A DNA stretch of 64,000 nucleotides from Cellulophaga baltica. Lineage in GTDB: Bacteria > Bacteroidota > Bacteroidia > Flavobacteriales > Flavobacteriaceae. Positions 48,193 to 55,934 of this stretch are shown here, one piece after another. The stretch is from contig NZ_JAHKQN010000028.1 in the NCBI RefSeq assembly GCF_018861125.1, positions 85,823 through 149,822 of the forward strand, in the 5' to 3' direction. The stretch's first letter is position 1; each line of letters begins with the position of its first letter. The notes below the pieces were generated by a model that was not told the DNA's origin, ran no database searches, and was given only the letters and a program-made list of their open reading frames with translations. The position numbers and the translations under genes are program-made.

Positions 48193-48280
48193 CTTTGTAA
48201 TCATTTTCTAATTTATACAAAGGTAGTAATATTTATAATTAAAAACCAAATATTTTCCTTTGTAATTGTTTTCTAATTTA
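48193..48280 (-). promoter_or_regulatory. Promoter of the defence operon flanked by a 23-base direct repeat
   Basis: On the minus strand a -33 TTTG (48250-48247), about 21 bases of spacer and -7 TACCTTTG (48225-48218) form a good Bacteroidetes promoter for half-hsdS at 48185. Two near-identical 23-base direct repeats (48193-48215 and 48258-48280; two mismatches, starts 65 bases apart) flank it, one in the leader and one upstream, which suggests a repressor that loops or covers the promoter. Confidence 0.6.
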
Positions 48281-48576
48281 CCAAAAACACCATAAACACT
48301 TGTTTTTGTGGTAGTTATAAATTAGTTGTTTTGAATAATTTTATAAAAAAGTATTTATATTTAAATACATCTATAAAATTAGTTCTTCCGTTTTAAAAAT
48401 CAGTTGATTTTTTATTCACAAGCAAGCGTTAAAAATCAACTGATTTTTAAAATGCGCCTCAGCGGCAGGCGTCACGTACAGTTTATCTTTTTATATAAAT
48501 GTGCATTTATACAAAAAGATAAAGCTATAAATATCTATTTATAGCTTTATATATTGTTCCATGTTTATTCAAAAGT
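48281..48576. other. Gene-free region with stacked inverted repeats, possible origin of transfer
   Basis: No gene is seen. Four inverted repeats follow each other: a perfect 22-base pair at 48391-48412 and 48431-48452; a G+C-rich hairpin CGCCT/AGGCG (48455-48471); a near-perfect pair around TAAATGTGCATTTA (48484-48521); and a perfect 13-base stem with a 2-base loop (48521-48548). It lies immediately downstream of the relaxase gene. The last stems may also end the mobilization transcripts. An oriT or terminator array is possible; neither is proven. Confidence 0.45.
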
Positions 48577-49326
48577 TTACATTTTAAAACCCTTGTTTTT
48601 TTTATTCATTCGTTTTTCTTGTTGTTCGTAAGATAATAGCTTTTCAATTCCTTTTAAAGAGTATTTTCTATTAATGGCAGAACCTTTTATATAAACCCCT
48701 TTTTCATCTATAAATCCAATCCCTCTTCCTTTTTTTGTTTTAACTCCCATGTTTTTTAAGTGAAACTCAAAATCTTCAAAAGAATCAGATTGATTAATAG
48801 CAGATTTAATTTTTTCTTCCAATGGTGCAATTCTATTATCATTTTTAATGAAAATTTCTTGTTTTTTTACAGTTTCTAAAACACGTTTTACTTGTCTTAA
48901 TTTATACTTTTTTTCAATCTCTCTGCAAAAGTCCATATTCTTATAATGGGTAAAACTATCTTCAGTTGCTAGATTATTAGATTGAATACGTGATGCAACG
49001 ATGTGAATATGCTCTCTCTCGGTGTTTTCCTCGTGAATATATACTGCAAAAGGATTTTCATGAAAACCGATTTTTTTAGCATAATCGTTTGAGATATCAA
49101 TCCAATTTTGGGTTTTTAATTTACCAATATCTTCTTGGGCAATTCTAATTTTAACATGGAAAGTATTTTTTATACATCTATCATTGAAAGCGTTATTTTT
49201 TTCCATTTGAGAATTAATTTGAGTACTATTACCAATACATTTATTTGAAGCTATTAATTCTCCGCCACGCTCACAATACGCCAGAGCATTTTGTAAATAG
49301 GATATAGATTCTAGTTTAGCTATCAT
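48577..49326 (-). CDS. MobP-type relaxase (mobilization nuclease)
   Basis: A 249-residue DNA-nicking relaxase. Tyrosines in the first 20 residues (ISYLQNALAYC, Tyr10 and Tyr17) are candidates for the nicking residue. The metal-binding histidine triad is visible as IHEENTEREHIHIV (His98, His106, His108). It is short, without the long C-terminal domain of plasmid relaxases, as is typical of Bacteroidetes mobilizable elements. The ATG at 49326 is used over a TTG three codons earlier. It overlaps the membrane mobilization gene by 11 bases. Confidence 0.85.
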   Translation of the reverse strand: MIAKLESISYLQNALAYCERGGELIASNKCIGNSTQINSQMEKNNAFNDRCIKNTFHVKIRIAQEDIGKLKTQNWIDISNDYAKKIGFHENPFAVYIHEENTEREHIHIVASRIQSNNLATEDSFTHYKNMDFCREIEKKYKLRQVKRVLETVKKQEIFIKNDNRIAPLEEKIKSAINQSDSFEDFEFHLKNMGVKTKKGRGIGFIDEKGVYIKGSAINRKYSLKGIEKLLSYEQQEKRMNKKNKGFKM

Positions 49327-49930
49327 TATTGTCAAGTGCGTTAAGTTGTTCTTTTAATTCTTGCTTTTTTATTTCTCGTTGATGAGTTTTTAAAAGTGTG
49401 TGATATTCTTTCATAAACAAGGTGTCTTTTTGCTTTATCTTTTTTAGAATATCATTTGCAACATTAGGCTCATCCTTTTTAATTTGATTTAGATACACAT
49501 AATTATAGAAAAGCTCAAATTCTTCTTTCTCTTTACTTAACAAACTATTCTCTGTAAAATACATAGGAAGATATTTTATGGAACACCAAACTGTAACCAA
49601 ACCCAAAAAGAAAACCCCAATTACCCAAGATTTAAAATGAGATTTGCTCCCTATTAAATTGTATTCCGTATGATTATTAATAACAGGAGTATCTGTGTTT
49701 TCTTTTATGAAATCAACAATTTCATCCTTAGTATCTAAACTATTTTGCAAAAGTTTTGATTGGAGTTTAATTACCTCTGGTACTAATTTAGTTATTTGAA
49801 CATTGGTTTTTTTTATAATGCTTTCTAACTCTGTTTGGTCTTTACTACTTACATCTTTAGAAATAGTTTCTAATTTATCTACAACTTTTTGCATTAAAGT
49901 AAAAAGTGCTTTGTTTGTATTTTCATCCAT
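49316..49930 (-). CDS. Membrane-anchored mobilization protein
   Basis: A 204-residue protein with a long charged coiled-coil N-terminus (1-95), one transmembrane helix (about 102-122, WVIGVFFLGLVTVW) and a charged C-terminal coiled-coil. It overlaps the relaxase gene by 11 bases and follows mobC by 9, so it is part of the mobilization operon. It probably links the relaxosome to a host transfer channel, by analogy with MobB-type proteins. The sequence itself is not diagnostic. Confidence 0.65.
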   Translation of the reverse strand: MDENTNKALFTLMQKVVDKLETISKDVSSKDQTELESIIKKTNVQITKLVPEVIKLQSKLLQNSLDTKDEIVDFIKENTDTPVINNHTEYNLIGSKSHFKSWVIGVFFLGLVTVWCSIKYLPMYFTENSLLSKEKEEFELFYNYVYLNQIKKDEPNVANDILKKIKQKDTLFMKEYHTLLKTHQREIKKQELKEQLNALDNNDS

Positions 49931-49939
49931 AATAGAGCT

Positions 49940-50281
49940 TTATAATTTTGAATTGATTTCTATAATATGATTATTGATGTTTTTAATTTCATCTAAAACA
50001 ACTTGTTGATCTGCAATTAAAAATTGCTCATTTGAATTTAATTTTTTTGCTATTTGATTTAAGTTATTTCCAATTCTAATTAAAGAAGTCTGATACTTTC
50101 TAGTATCTAAATCATATACTTTTTTTGAAAATACAGGTTTGTTTAATTTTTCTAATACTGCATTTCTGATAAAAAAAGATGGCTTAATTTGTAAGATTTC
50201 ACTTTTGTTTTTGATAAATTCTTTATCCTCTGAATTAAGATAAAAAACGACTTTTACTTTATTATTTGAATTTGATTTCAT
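49940..50281 (-). CDS. MobC-like relaxosome accessory protein
   Basis: A 113-residue DNA-binding protein. The N-terminus (VKVVFYLNSEDKEFIKNKSEILQIKPSFFIRNAVLEKL) is a ribbon-helix-helix, and the segment YQTSLIRIGNNLNQIAKKLN is the MobC family hallmark. It helps the relaxase melt oriT. It is the first gene of the mobilization operon. Confidence 0.87.
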   Translation of the reverse strand: MKSNSNNKVKVVFYLNSEDKEFIKNKSEILQIKPSFFIRNAVLEKLNKPVFSKKVYDLDTRKYQTSLIRIGNNLNQIAKKLNSNEQFLIADQQVVLDEIKNINNHIIEINSKL

Positions 50282-50319
50282 TGTTGTTTTTGTTTTTTTC
50301 TTATGAACATTTTTCTGTG

Positions 50320-50405
50320 AATAAGCCAGCGGGTTTTGATTTCTTTTTAGGGCACGAAGTAGGCACTAAACAGGAATTAAAGCCACGACTGGCTAACAAC
50401 TGACT
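50320..50405. other. Alternative oriT candidate upstream of mobC
   Basis: The 128-base gap before mobC contains a stretch richer in G+C with short repeats (GGCAC at 50351 and 50362) and an inverted pair AGCCAG/CTGGCT (50324-50329, 50389-50394). In many mobilizable elements oriT lies directly upstream of mobC, so this is a good position. The nic site cannot be named. Confidence 0.45.
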
Positions 50406-50409
50406 GCAA

Positions 50410-51252
50410 TTATTTTTGATTCATCAAAAACTCATTTAAGTCATTGTAGTTTTTATAGTGTATTCTGTTATCTGTAATTTTAATATTTACACTTTTTTCT
50501 ATAATATCAGTTGCTCTATTTCCAGCATCATCATTATCTAACATCAATTTTATTTCTATATAATTATCGAATAAAGCAATAGCTTTTCCTACCATAGAAG
50601 TAGAATTTAGAATGATGAAATTTTCTTTAGGTATTTCTTTTTTCAAGGTTAGATAAGAGAGAAAATCAAACCAAGCTTCAAATATTGAAACTACATCAGA
50701 ACTATTATTTATGGTTGTAATTTCTTTGCTTCCTAAGCAACCTTTAAAGAATTCATGTCTAATTTCAAATCCCCCAACATCATTCATAAAAGCAACTCCA
50801 TAGTTTTCTTTTCCATTAGAAAAAGAGTAATGAACTTGAAAGCAAAATCGTTTTGCAAATTGTAAATCAATTTTTCTGCTCATTAAATAATTAAGTAAAT
50901 TTTGATTCGTTAATTCTGTTACTTTTTCAATAGAGTAAGTTGGTTCTGGTTCAATGATAACTTGTTTTTTTTGCTGGTGAAAAGAAAAAGAACCTTCGGA
51001 TAAAATAACTAAGGATTCTTTGATTGAACAATTAATGTATTTAGTTAAAAAATCAATGATTGTTCCTCCAGCTCCTTCTCCAAAGTCATACCAGATATTT
51101 TTATTGATATCAACTTTAAAAGATGGTGTTTTTTCATTGCTTCTAAAAGGGGAGTAAAACCAAACTTCTTTTGTATAGGTTTTGCCTGTTCTAAATCCTT
51201 GTTTTTTTAGGTAAGAAACTAGATCTATTTGTTTTGCTTTTTTACAATTCAT
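50410..51252 (-). CDS. CHC2/Toprim DNA primase-like protein
   Basis: A 280-residue protein with an N-terminal DnaG-like zinc-finger fold (KAKQIDLVSYLKKQGF...YSPFRSNEKTPSFKVD...WYDFGEGAGGTIIDF), although the full Cys/His set is incomplete. The C-terminal Toprim segment follows with VSIFEAWFDFLSYL and KLMLDNDDAGNRA (catalytic Glu and DxD-like acids). It probably primes replication of the excised element together with the helicase gene, with which it shares a repeat-rich spacer. Confidence 0.8.
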   Translation of the reverse strand: MNCKKAKQIDLVSYLKKQGFRTGKTYTKEVWFYSPFRSNEKTPSFKVDINKNIWYDFGEGAGGTIIDFLTKYINCSIKESLVILSEGSFSFHQQKKQVIIEPEPTYSIEKVTELTNQNLLNYLMSRKIDLQFAKRFCFQVHYSFSNGKENYGVAFMNDVGGFEIRHEFFKGCLGSKEITTINNSSDVVSIFEAWFDFLSYLTLKKEIPKENFIILNSTSMVGKAIALFDNYIEIKLMLDNDDAGNRATDIIEKSVNIKITDNRIHYKNYNDLNEFLMNQK

Positions 51253-51290
51253 TTTTGTTTGTGTTATGCGTGTGAAAAATGTCTAAAAGT

Positions 51291-51496
51291 TGATGATTTG
51301 ATGACGATACTCTTGAATCCCTTTGCAGTAATGGGAAAGTTGCGTCATCAACTTGTCATCAGGTCATCAACTTTTTTTTAAACATGTCATCATTTTTTTT
51401 ATTGATGACGCTTTGATGACGGTTTTGATGACGGCTTAATCCCTTATTATTATTGACCTAAGAGTATATATAGGCTAGTCCGTCATCAAATCATCA
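51291..51496. repeat. Cluster of TGATGAC repeats, candidate replication origin
   Basis: Nine copies of TGATGAC or its complement GTCATCA occur in about 200 bases: direct at 51299, 51403, 51414 and 51426; inverted at 51344, 51355, 51363, 51386 and 51482. Partial copies are at 51291 and 51491. Spacings near 11 bases (51344/51355, 51403/51414/51426) equal one helical turn. The cluster lies between primase and helicase genes and resembles iterons bound by a replication initiator. Confidence 0.6.
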
Positions 51497-52680
51497 AAGT
51501 TTTTACCTAAAAAACTTTTTTTGATGGTGAAATACCTTCCTTTTGTGTCTACAAGTATGATTTCTCCATCACTAAGAATAACAAATTTTTGATAATTAAA
51601 AGAGTTGTTTTTTCGCTCAATTTTCCACTCTTTTTTTAATAACGTACGAAGTTGTGTTAAATCCGTTTTAACTCTTGTTTTTGTAAGCGCATTTAACAAA
51701 TCCATCAAACTAAAGTGTACTTCTTCTAACTCAAATTTCTCCATAACACTTAAAAGAAGGTGTGCTATTTCTTTTTCCACTCTATTTCTATTATTATTTA
51801 CTAGTTTTTTCAGCGCAGGAGTATAAATTTGTTGTGCAGTAAACCACATTCTAGTTTTTCTTTCACTAGCAAATTTTCTGTTTTTAATAAAGTGTAAAAA
51901 GGCTGGAATCTCATCAACTAACTTATCTAGAAAATTAACATCTTCTTGTTTGATTACAGGAACTTTAATTACCCAAAATCTAATTTCATCAGAATCAATT
52001 TTAATGAATGAATTCTCTTTGTTGCTACACATAATAAACTTACCAAAAAAGTCTACTTCAAATCGTTCTTTACCCTTAGCCTCAATCTTATTTTTATTTG
52101 ATGTGGAGAGGTATTTTATTTTTTCCGTTATTTCCTCTTTTTGAAGAAAGGCTTCGTCTAAACCAAGTAACAGTTTGTTTCCCCAATCCAAGTTAAAATT
52201 GCTATTTAGGGAGTGACTATCTAAATAACTCATATTATGTCCAAACACTTCTTTTAAGTATTTTAAAAAGGAGCTTTTACCTGTGGAACGCTCTTTACTA
52301 ACCAAACATAGAACAGGTAAAATTTGTGAAGGATGTTCGTACAAAAGTTTAAAATAATCTAACCCAAGTTCAAACTGTGAACCAAAAATGTGTTTGAAAA
52401 ACTTAACAGTATTTTTAACACCTCCTTCTTTTGGTGTATGGTTTAACGGAGAGTAAGTATTGTAAAACCCGTGAATTTCTTTAGAAAAATCAAAATGACT
52501 TGGGAAACATATTTTACCATGATATTTAGGGATGTTGTCTAAATACTTTCTACCATGGTCTTGTATAATGGTAGAAACATCCCATCTAATTAAAGCTTCA
52601 TTAAACTGATTATTTATAGTTGGTACTTGAACGATTTTATAATAGGATGTACCAATCCTTAAATATGGTATATCTGACAT
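51475..52680 (-). CDS. SF3-type replicative helicase (DUF5906-like)
   Basis: A 401-residue ATPase. Walker A is SKERSTGKSSF (about 128-138), Walker B LLLGLDEAFLQ (about 170-180), and sensor 1 GKFIMCSNKEN (about 205-215), the arrangement of superfamily 3 and DUF5906 helicases of mobile elements. It probably unwinds DNA at the TGATGAC cluster adjoining its 3' end; the last repeat copies lie inside the gene. The DUF3853 gene lies upstream. Confidence 0.8.
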   Translation of the reverse strand: MSDIPYLRIGTSYYKIVQVPTINNQFNEALIRWDVSTIIQDHGRKYLDNIPKYHGKICFPSHFDFSKEIHGFYNTYSPLNHTPKEGGVKNTVKFFKHIFGSQFELGLDYFKLLYEHPSQILPVLCLVSKERSTGKSSFLKYLKEVFGHNMSYLDSHSLNSNFNLDWGNKLLLGLDEAFLQKEEITEKIKYLSTSNKNKIEAKGKERFEVDFFGKFIMCSNKENSFIKIDSDEIRFWVIKVPVIKQEDVNFLDKLVDEIPAFLHFIKNRKFASERKTRMWFTAQQIYTPALKKLVNNNRNRVEKEIAHLLLSVMEKFELEEVHFSLMDLLNALTKTRVKTDLTQLRTLLKKEWKIERKNNSFNYQKFVILSDGEIILVDTKGRYFTIKKSFLGKNFDDLMTD

Positions 52681-52749
52681 ATTTATTAAGATTATGCGTA
52701 TATTTGTTCTATACGGTGGTTAAAACTGTGTTTTTAAAATATTCTAAAA

Positions 52750-52776
52750 CATTGAGCGGACACTCAATGTTTTTTT
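52750..52776 (-). terminator. Hairpin terminator after the DUF3853 gene
   Basis: CATTGAG (52750-52756) and CTCAATG (52763-52769) with a 6-base loop lie at the end of the gene; the minus strand continues into TTTTAGAATATTTT. Strength is moderate. Confidence 0.55.
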
Positions 52777-53065
52777 ATTTAGAGGCCTTCATAAGTTCTA
52801 AGGCTAGTTCTGAATCAACAATAATTTTACGACCATCTTGAATGATTGCTTCATCTATTTTTCCTGATTTCTTAAGTCGGTTTGCAGAAGAAATACTGCA
52901 ACCAAAAAGTTTTGCAATCCCTCTAATACCATAAACATACTTTTTACCTTTTTCAGGTTCTACAGAAGGGGTGGGAATTTCTTTGTTTGTTCTGTGTTGT
53001 AGGAACATAAACTCTTCTCCTGTCATTTGGAAGAGTGGTTTTACTTTTAATTTTTCTAAATCCAT
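52775..53065 (-). CDS. DUF3853-family winged-helix protein (excisionase-like)
   Basis: A 96-residue protein with VYGIRGIAKLFGCSISSANRLKKSGKIDEAIIQDGRKIIVD, a MerR/Xis-like winged helix found in DUF3853 proteins of Bacteroidetes mobile elements. It likely acts as recombination directionality factor or as a repressor of the replication genes. It precedes the helicase gene and follows the unknown gene at 53316. The 250 bases upstream show no gene. Confidence 0.8.
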   Translation of the reverse strand: MDLEKLKVKPLFQMTGEEFMFLQHRTNKEIPTPSVEPEKGKKYVYGIRGIAKLFGCSISSANRLKKSGKIDEAIIQDGRKIIVDSELALELMKASK

Positions 53066-53315
53066 AATATCTAATTTGTTGTATTAAACTTAACCGTGTA
53101 CATCGGTTGTTGTATTCGAATACTGTAAAATTAGAATGAAATTTTGGTGGAAAATGGTGGGAGATTATTTAATTCACATTTTAAACAACTATAAATAAGC
53201 AAGTTATGTTATTGGTGAAAATATTTTTGGTGGAGATTTATTTATAATGTCAAATAGAGGTTCATAAACTTTAATTGGTAATTAAAACTTATTTCAAAAT
53301 GTCTTCAACTATCTT

Positions 53316-54305
53316 TCAAATCATTTGAATGGCTTTTGATAATCTATATACAAAATGATTTTCTTTTACTTCTTTTGCAATAATTTTTTCATAGAACTTT
53401 TTTTCATAAGTCTTCTTTTTGTCATAAATATGTCTTTTCTTTTCGAAATAGTCTAATGAAGTATTGATCCATTTTTCTTCTAGAAGTTTATCTTTAATAG
53501 TACTTGCTAAAGAATCAATTAAAAAATATAGTTTAGTATCTGACATTTTATTCTTTTCTACCTTTAGTCCAGATAATTCAAAATTGTTAAAAAAATTTTT
53601 TGCAGAAACTGCTGTAAGTGTAGGCCTAAAGTATTCGTTTATAATTTCTAATAAATCATTATTGAAATTCAAATTAAGTAATTCGATGTTTTCTAGATAA
53701 TCTTCCTCTATAATTTCTTTTATAATTTCTAGTTTTAGTAAAACATTATAAAATTTGAAGCTTAAGTGATTATTATATTTTTCAATAAGTTGTTTTCGGT
53801 ATTCATACCATTCTATATAAACGTCTTTTAATTCTTTTTTTTCTTTCTCTAAGGTTTCTATATTTTTCAAAATAGCGAGAGATTTAGGATGCTCCCAAGA
53901 TAGCTTCCAACATGTGCTTTCATAATTTCCTTTTAATTCAGTTATAGACTTGTTAACTGGTAACATTTTATTGTATGCACGCTGTTCTTCTAGTACTATC
54001 GGTTTTAATAAAATATCTAATAAAAATGAAGTATTTATTGAATTTAACCTTATTTGATTCTCGCTATAAAATTTTGAATAATCTTTAATTGTTGATAAAA
54101 TCAACCTTAATTCCTGCTTTAAGTTTTCTTTTCCGTTAATATCTCTATATTCTCTAATGGAGCTTCTAAATTCATCAATAGAAAATGTATCACAAAATTT
54201 TTGGTAACTCTCTAAATCAGTTATTCTAATAGTATTAATTTGCAGAACTTTTAAATTATCTTTTATAGCAAGAATACAATCAGTAATTGTTGTAAAATAC
54301 ATCAT
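53316..54305 (-). CDS. Unknown helical protein coupled to the integrase
   Basis: A 329-residue, Lys/Glu-rich, largely helical soluble protein with no signal peptide or membrane segment. Coiled-coil-like stretches are at about 145-165 (LAILKNIETLEKEKKELKD) and 190-220. I do not recognise the family. Its start overlaps the integrase stop by 4 bases, so it is made with the integrase and may affect integration or excision. A divergent RteC-like regulator was considered, but the similarity is too weak to claim. Confidence 0.75.
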   Translation of the reverse strand: MMYFTTITDCILAIKDNLKVLQINTIRITDLESYQKFCDTFSIDEFRSSIREYRDINGKENLKQELRLILSTIKDYSKFYSENQIRLNSINTSFLLDILLKPIVLEEQRAYNKMLPVNKSITELKGNYESTCWKLSWEHPKSLAILKNIETLEKEKKELKDVYIEWYEYRKQLIEKYNNHLSFKFYNVLLKLEIIKEIIEEDYLENIELLNLNFNNDLLEIINEYFRPTLTAVSAKNFFNNFELSGLKVEKNKMSDTKLYFLIDSLASTIKDKLLEEKWINTSLDYFEKKRHIYDKKKTYEKKFYEKIIAKEVKENHFVYRLSKAIQMI

Positions 54306-55588
54306 AACTCATTAAATTTTTCCATTGCATTTTTCTTTGTTTTATCCGCTACATCAATATAGGGCTTCATTGCTTTGTAATCTGAATGCCCTGTCCATTT
54401 CATTACCACTTGAACAGGTATTCCAATTGATAAAGCTGAACAAATAAAAGTTCTCCGACCAACATGTGTACCTAGTAAATCGTATTTTGGTATGGTATCA
54501 TCTTTTCTTTTATTTCCAACGTAATATGTTATTCTTACAGGTGTGTCAATTTCTGCTAATTCTGCCAAATCTTTGATGTAATCATTCATTTTTTGATTAG
54601 ATATTACAGGCAGAGCTTTATTGTTTTCGTAAGGAATGTCTTTGTATTTTTCAAGAATAGCTCTACTGTGTTTGTTTAACTCTATAATTAAGCTATCAGA
54701 AGTTTTTACAGTAGTAACTTCTATATGGTCTTTCTTAATATCACTTCTTTTTAGATTATATACATCTGAATATCTTAAACCAGTATAGCAAGTGAAAAAC
54801 AGAATATCACGAACTCTTTCTAGATATTTTTTAGTACTTGGAATTTCATATTTAAGCAGTTTAGCCTTTTCTTCTTCTGTTAGGAATATTACTGTTTTAT
54901 TGGCATCTTTAATTTTTGGTCTAAAACTTTGGTAAGCATCATTATTATGATGTTTTTTTTCGAAACTCCATCTAAGAAACCATTTGATAAAACCAAGTTG
55001 TTTTTTTATGGTGCTATTTCGCATTTTCTTTTCTTTCCTAAGATGAATAAGATAATCTGTAAGTCCACTTTCATCAAAGTCTTCAAATTTAGAATCTGAG
55101 TTAAAACTTGTAATATGCTTTTTTACTGCTTTAAATTTTGTAAGTGTTGCGTCACTCCAATTATTTAAACGACTATTTTCTTTTACAAATAAATCAAATA
55201 CATCAAAGAGGGAAGTTTCTGATTTTTTTTCAATCTCAACTTTTCCTTTTTCCTTAAGACTTTTGGCTATTGTTCTAATCTCATCTTTAGTGGGAATTTT
55301 ATCTTGACTTTCACACTCTTGGAAAAAATCTTGAATAGCAACTTTTAATTCTAAAATACGTGAATTAATAGAAGACGAGCTTTGTTCTAGTTTATTGTAA
55401 GTACCATTTTTAACTTGTTCTTTGTCTTGATTCCATTTTGCAATATCTACGCGATACCCTGTTTGAATATCTAAACGAGAACCTTCAAAATTTATCCGTA
55501 AACGTATTGGTACGTTTTCAGTAATTAACTGACCTGCTTTTTTTCTCTTTTCAAGTGAGAAAATTAAATTTCGTTTTATTTGAATCAT
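54302..55588 (-). CDS. int: Tyrosine-recombinase integrase
   Basis: A 428-residue integrase of the Bacteroidetes element type. An N-terminal arm-binding domain (1-60) and SAM-like core-binding domain (about 130-230) precede the catalytic domain. Catalytic residues visible are Arg in TGLRYSD, His375 and Arg378 in GTHVGRRTF, His401 in WTGHSDY and Tyr410 in MKPYIDV. It faces inward from the right attachment repeat, 150 bases away, and should catalyse tRNA-Ser integration. Confidence 0.95.
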   Translation of the reverse strand: MIQIKRNLIFSLEKRKKAGQLITENVPIRLRINFEGSRLDIQTGYRVDIAKWNQDKEQVKNGTYNKLEQSSSSINSRILELKVAIQDFFQECESQDKIPTKDEIRTIAKSLKEKGKVEIEKKSETSLFDVFDLFVKENSRLNNWSDATLTKFKAVKKHITSFNSDSKFEDFDESGLTDYLIHLRKEKKMRNSTIKKQLGFIKWFLRWSFEKKHHNNDAYQSFRPKIKDANKTVIFLTEEEKAKLLKYEIPSTKKYLERVRDILFFTCYTGLRYSDVYNLKRSDIKKDHIEVTTVKTSDSLIIELNKHSRAILEKYKDIPYENNKALPVISNQKMNDYIKDLAELAEIDTPVRITYYVGNKRKDDTIPKYDLLGTHVGRRTFICSALSIGIPVQVVMKWTGHSDYKAMKPYIDVADKTKKNAMEKFNEL

Positions 55589-55603
55589 ACTTATAAAAAA
55601 GTT

Positions 55604-55625
55604 ACACCCAAAATTACACCCAATT
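55604..55625. repeat. Integrase arm-type sites, right end
   Basis: Two ACACCCAA copies (55604-55611 and 55616-55623) in the same spacing and orientation as at the left end, with one mismatch over 22 bases. They lie between the integrase start and the right repeat. Confidence 0.65.
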
Positions 55626-55739
55626 TTTAAGAAATCAAATGATATTTTATGATATTTTAAAAACGTTAAAAAATTAAAACCCCATATTTAAAGGGGTTTT
55701 GAGGTGTTATGGTTTTTTATGGATTCTTAGGTGATAGAG

Positions 55740-55752
55740 CCTCATTCTCCGC
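55740..55752. other. Right attachment repeat
   Basis: CCTCATTCTCCGC, identical to the tRNA-Ser 3' end at 38381-38393. The following bases lead directly into a terminator, which fits the original chromosomal tRNA flank. Confidence 0.85.
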
Positions 55753-55753
55753 T

Positions 55754-55786
55754 AAACCTCGTAAACATAGTTTACGAGGTTTTTTT
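55754..55786 (+). terminator. Original tRNA-Ser terminator, displaced by the island
   Basis: AAACCTCGTAAAC pairs with GTTTACGAGGTTT across a 3-base loop, followed by a T-run. It starts 1 base after the right repeat. Joining 38393 to 55753 restores tRNA-Ser plus a terminator, the likely empty site. From here to 55934 no gene is seen. Confidence 0.8.
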
Positions 55787-55934
55787 ATATTTTAATTTTT
55801 AAAGATATTTTGAAGTTTTAACTGATTATTCTATTCAAATTCAAACATATCTGCCTTACTGTTTTAGTAGTGGGACAGATTGTAAATCATAAATAATAAT
55901 AATAATATTACCCTCAGTTATTTAATTATGTTTG

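Larger units (their letters stand above)
38381..55752. mobile_element. tRNA-Ser-integrated mobilizable island carrying Thoeris and type I R-M
   Basis: About 17.4 kb bounded by the direct repeat CCTCATTCTCCGC at 38381-38393 (end of tRNA-Ser) and 55740-55752. All of its identifiable genes lie on the minus strand. The tyrosine integrase is next to the right repeat, followed inward by a DUF3853 protein, replication genes, MobC and relaxase, and finally the defence cargo next to the tRNA. No type IV secretion genes are present, so it should be mobilizable rather than self-transmissible. Confidence 0.88.

Noticed and set aside
51291-51496. CRISPR-like array
   Set aside because: The TGATGAC units are 7 bases, in both orientations and at uneven spacing, with no spacers of fixed length and no cas genes.
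53316-54305. RteC-type regulator
   Set aside because: Position near the integrase fits, but the conserved RteC motifs (for example the EI.FFK region) are not found.
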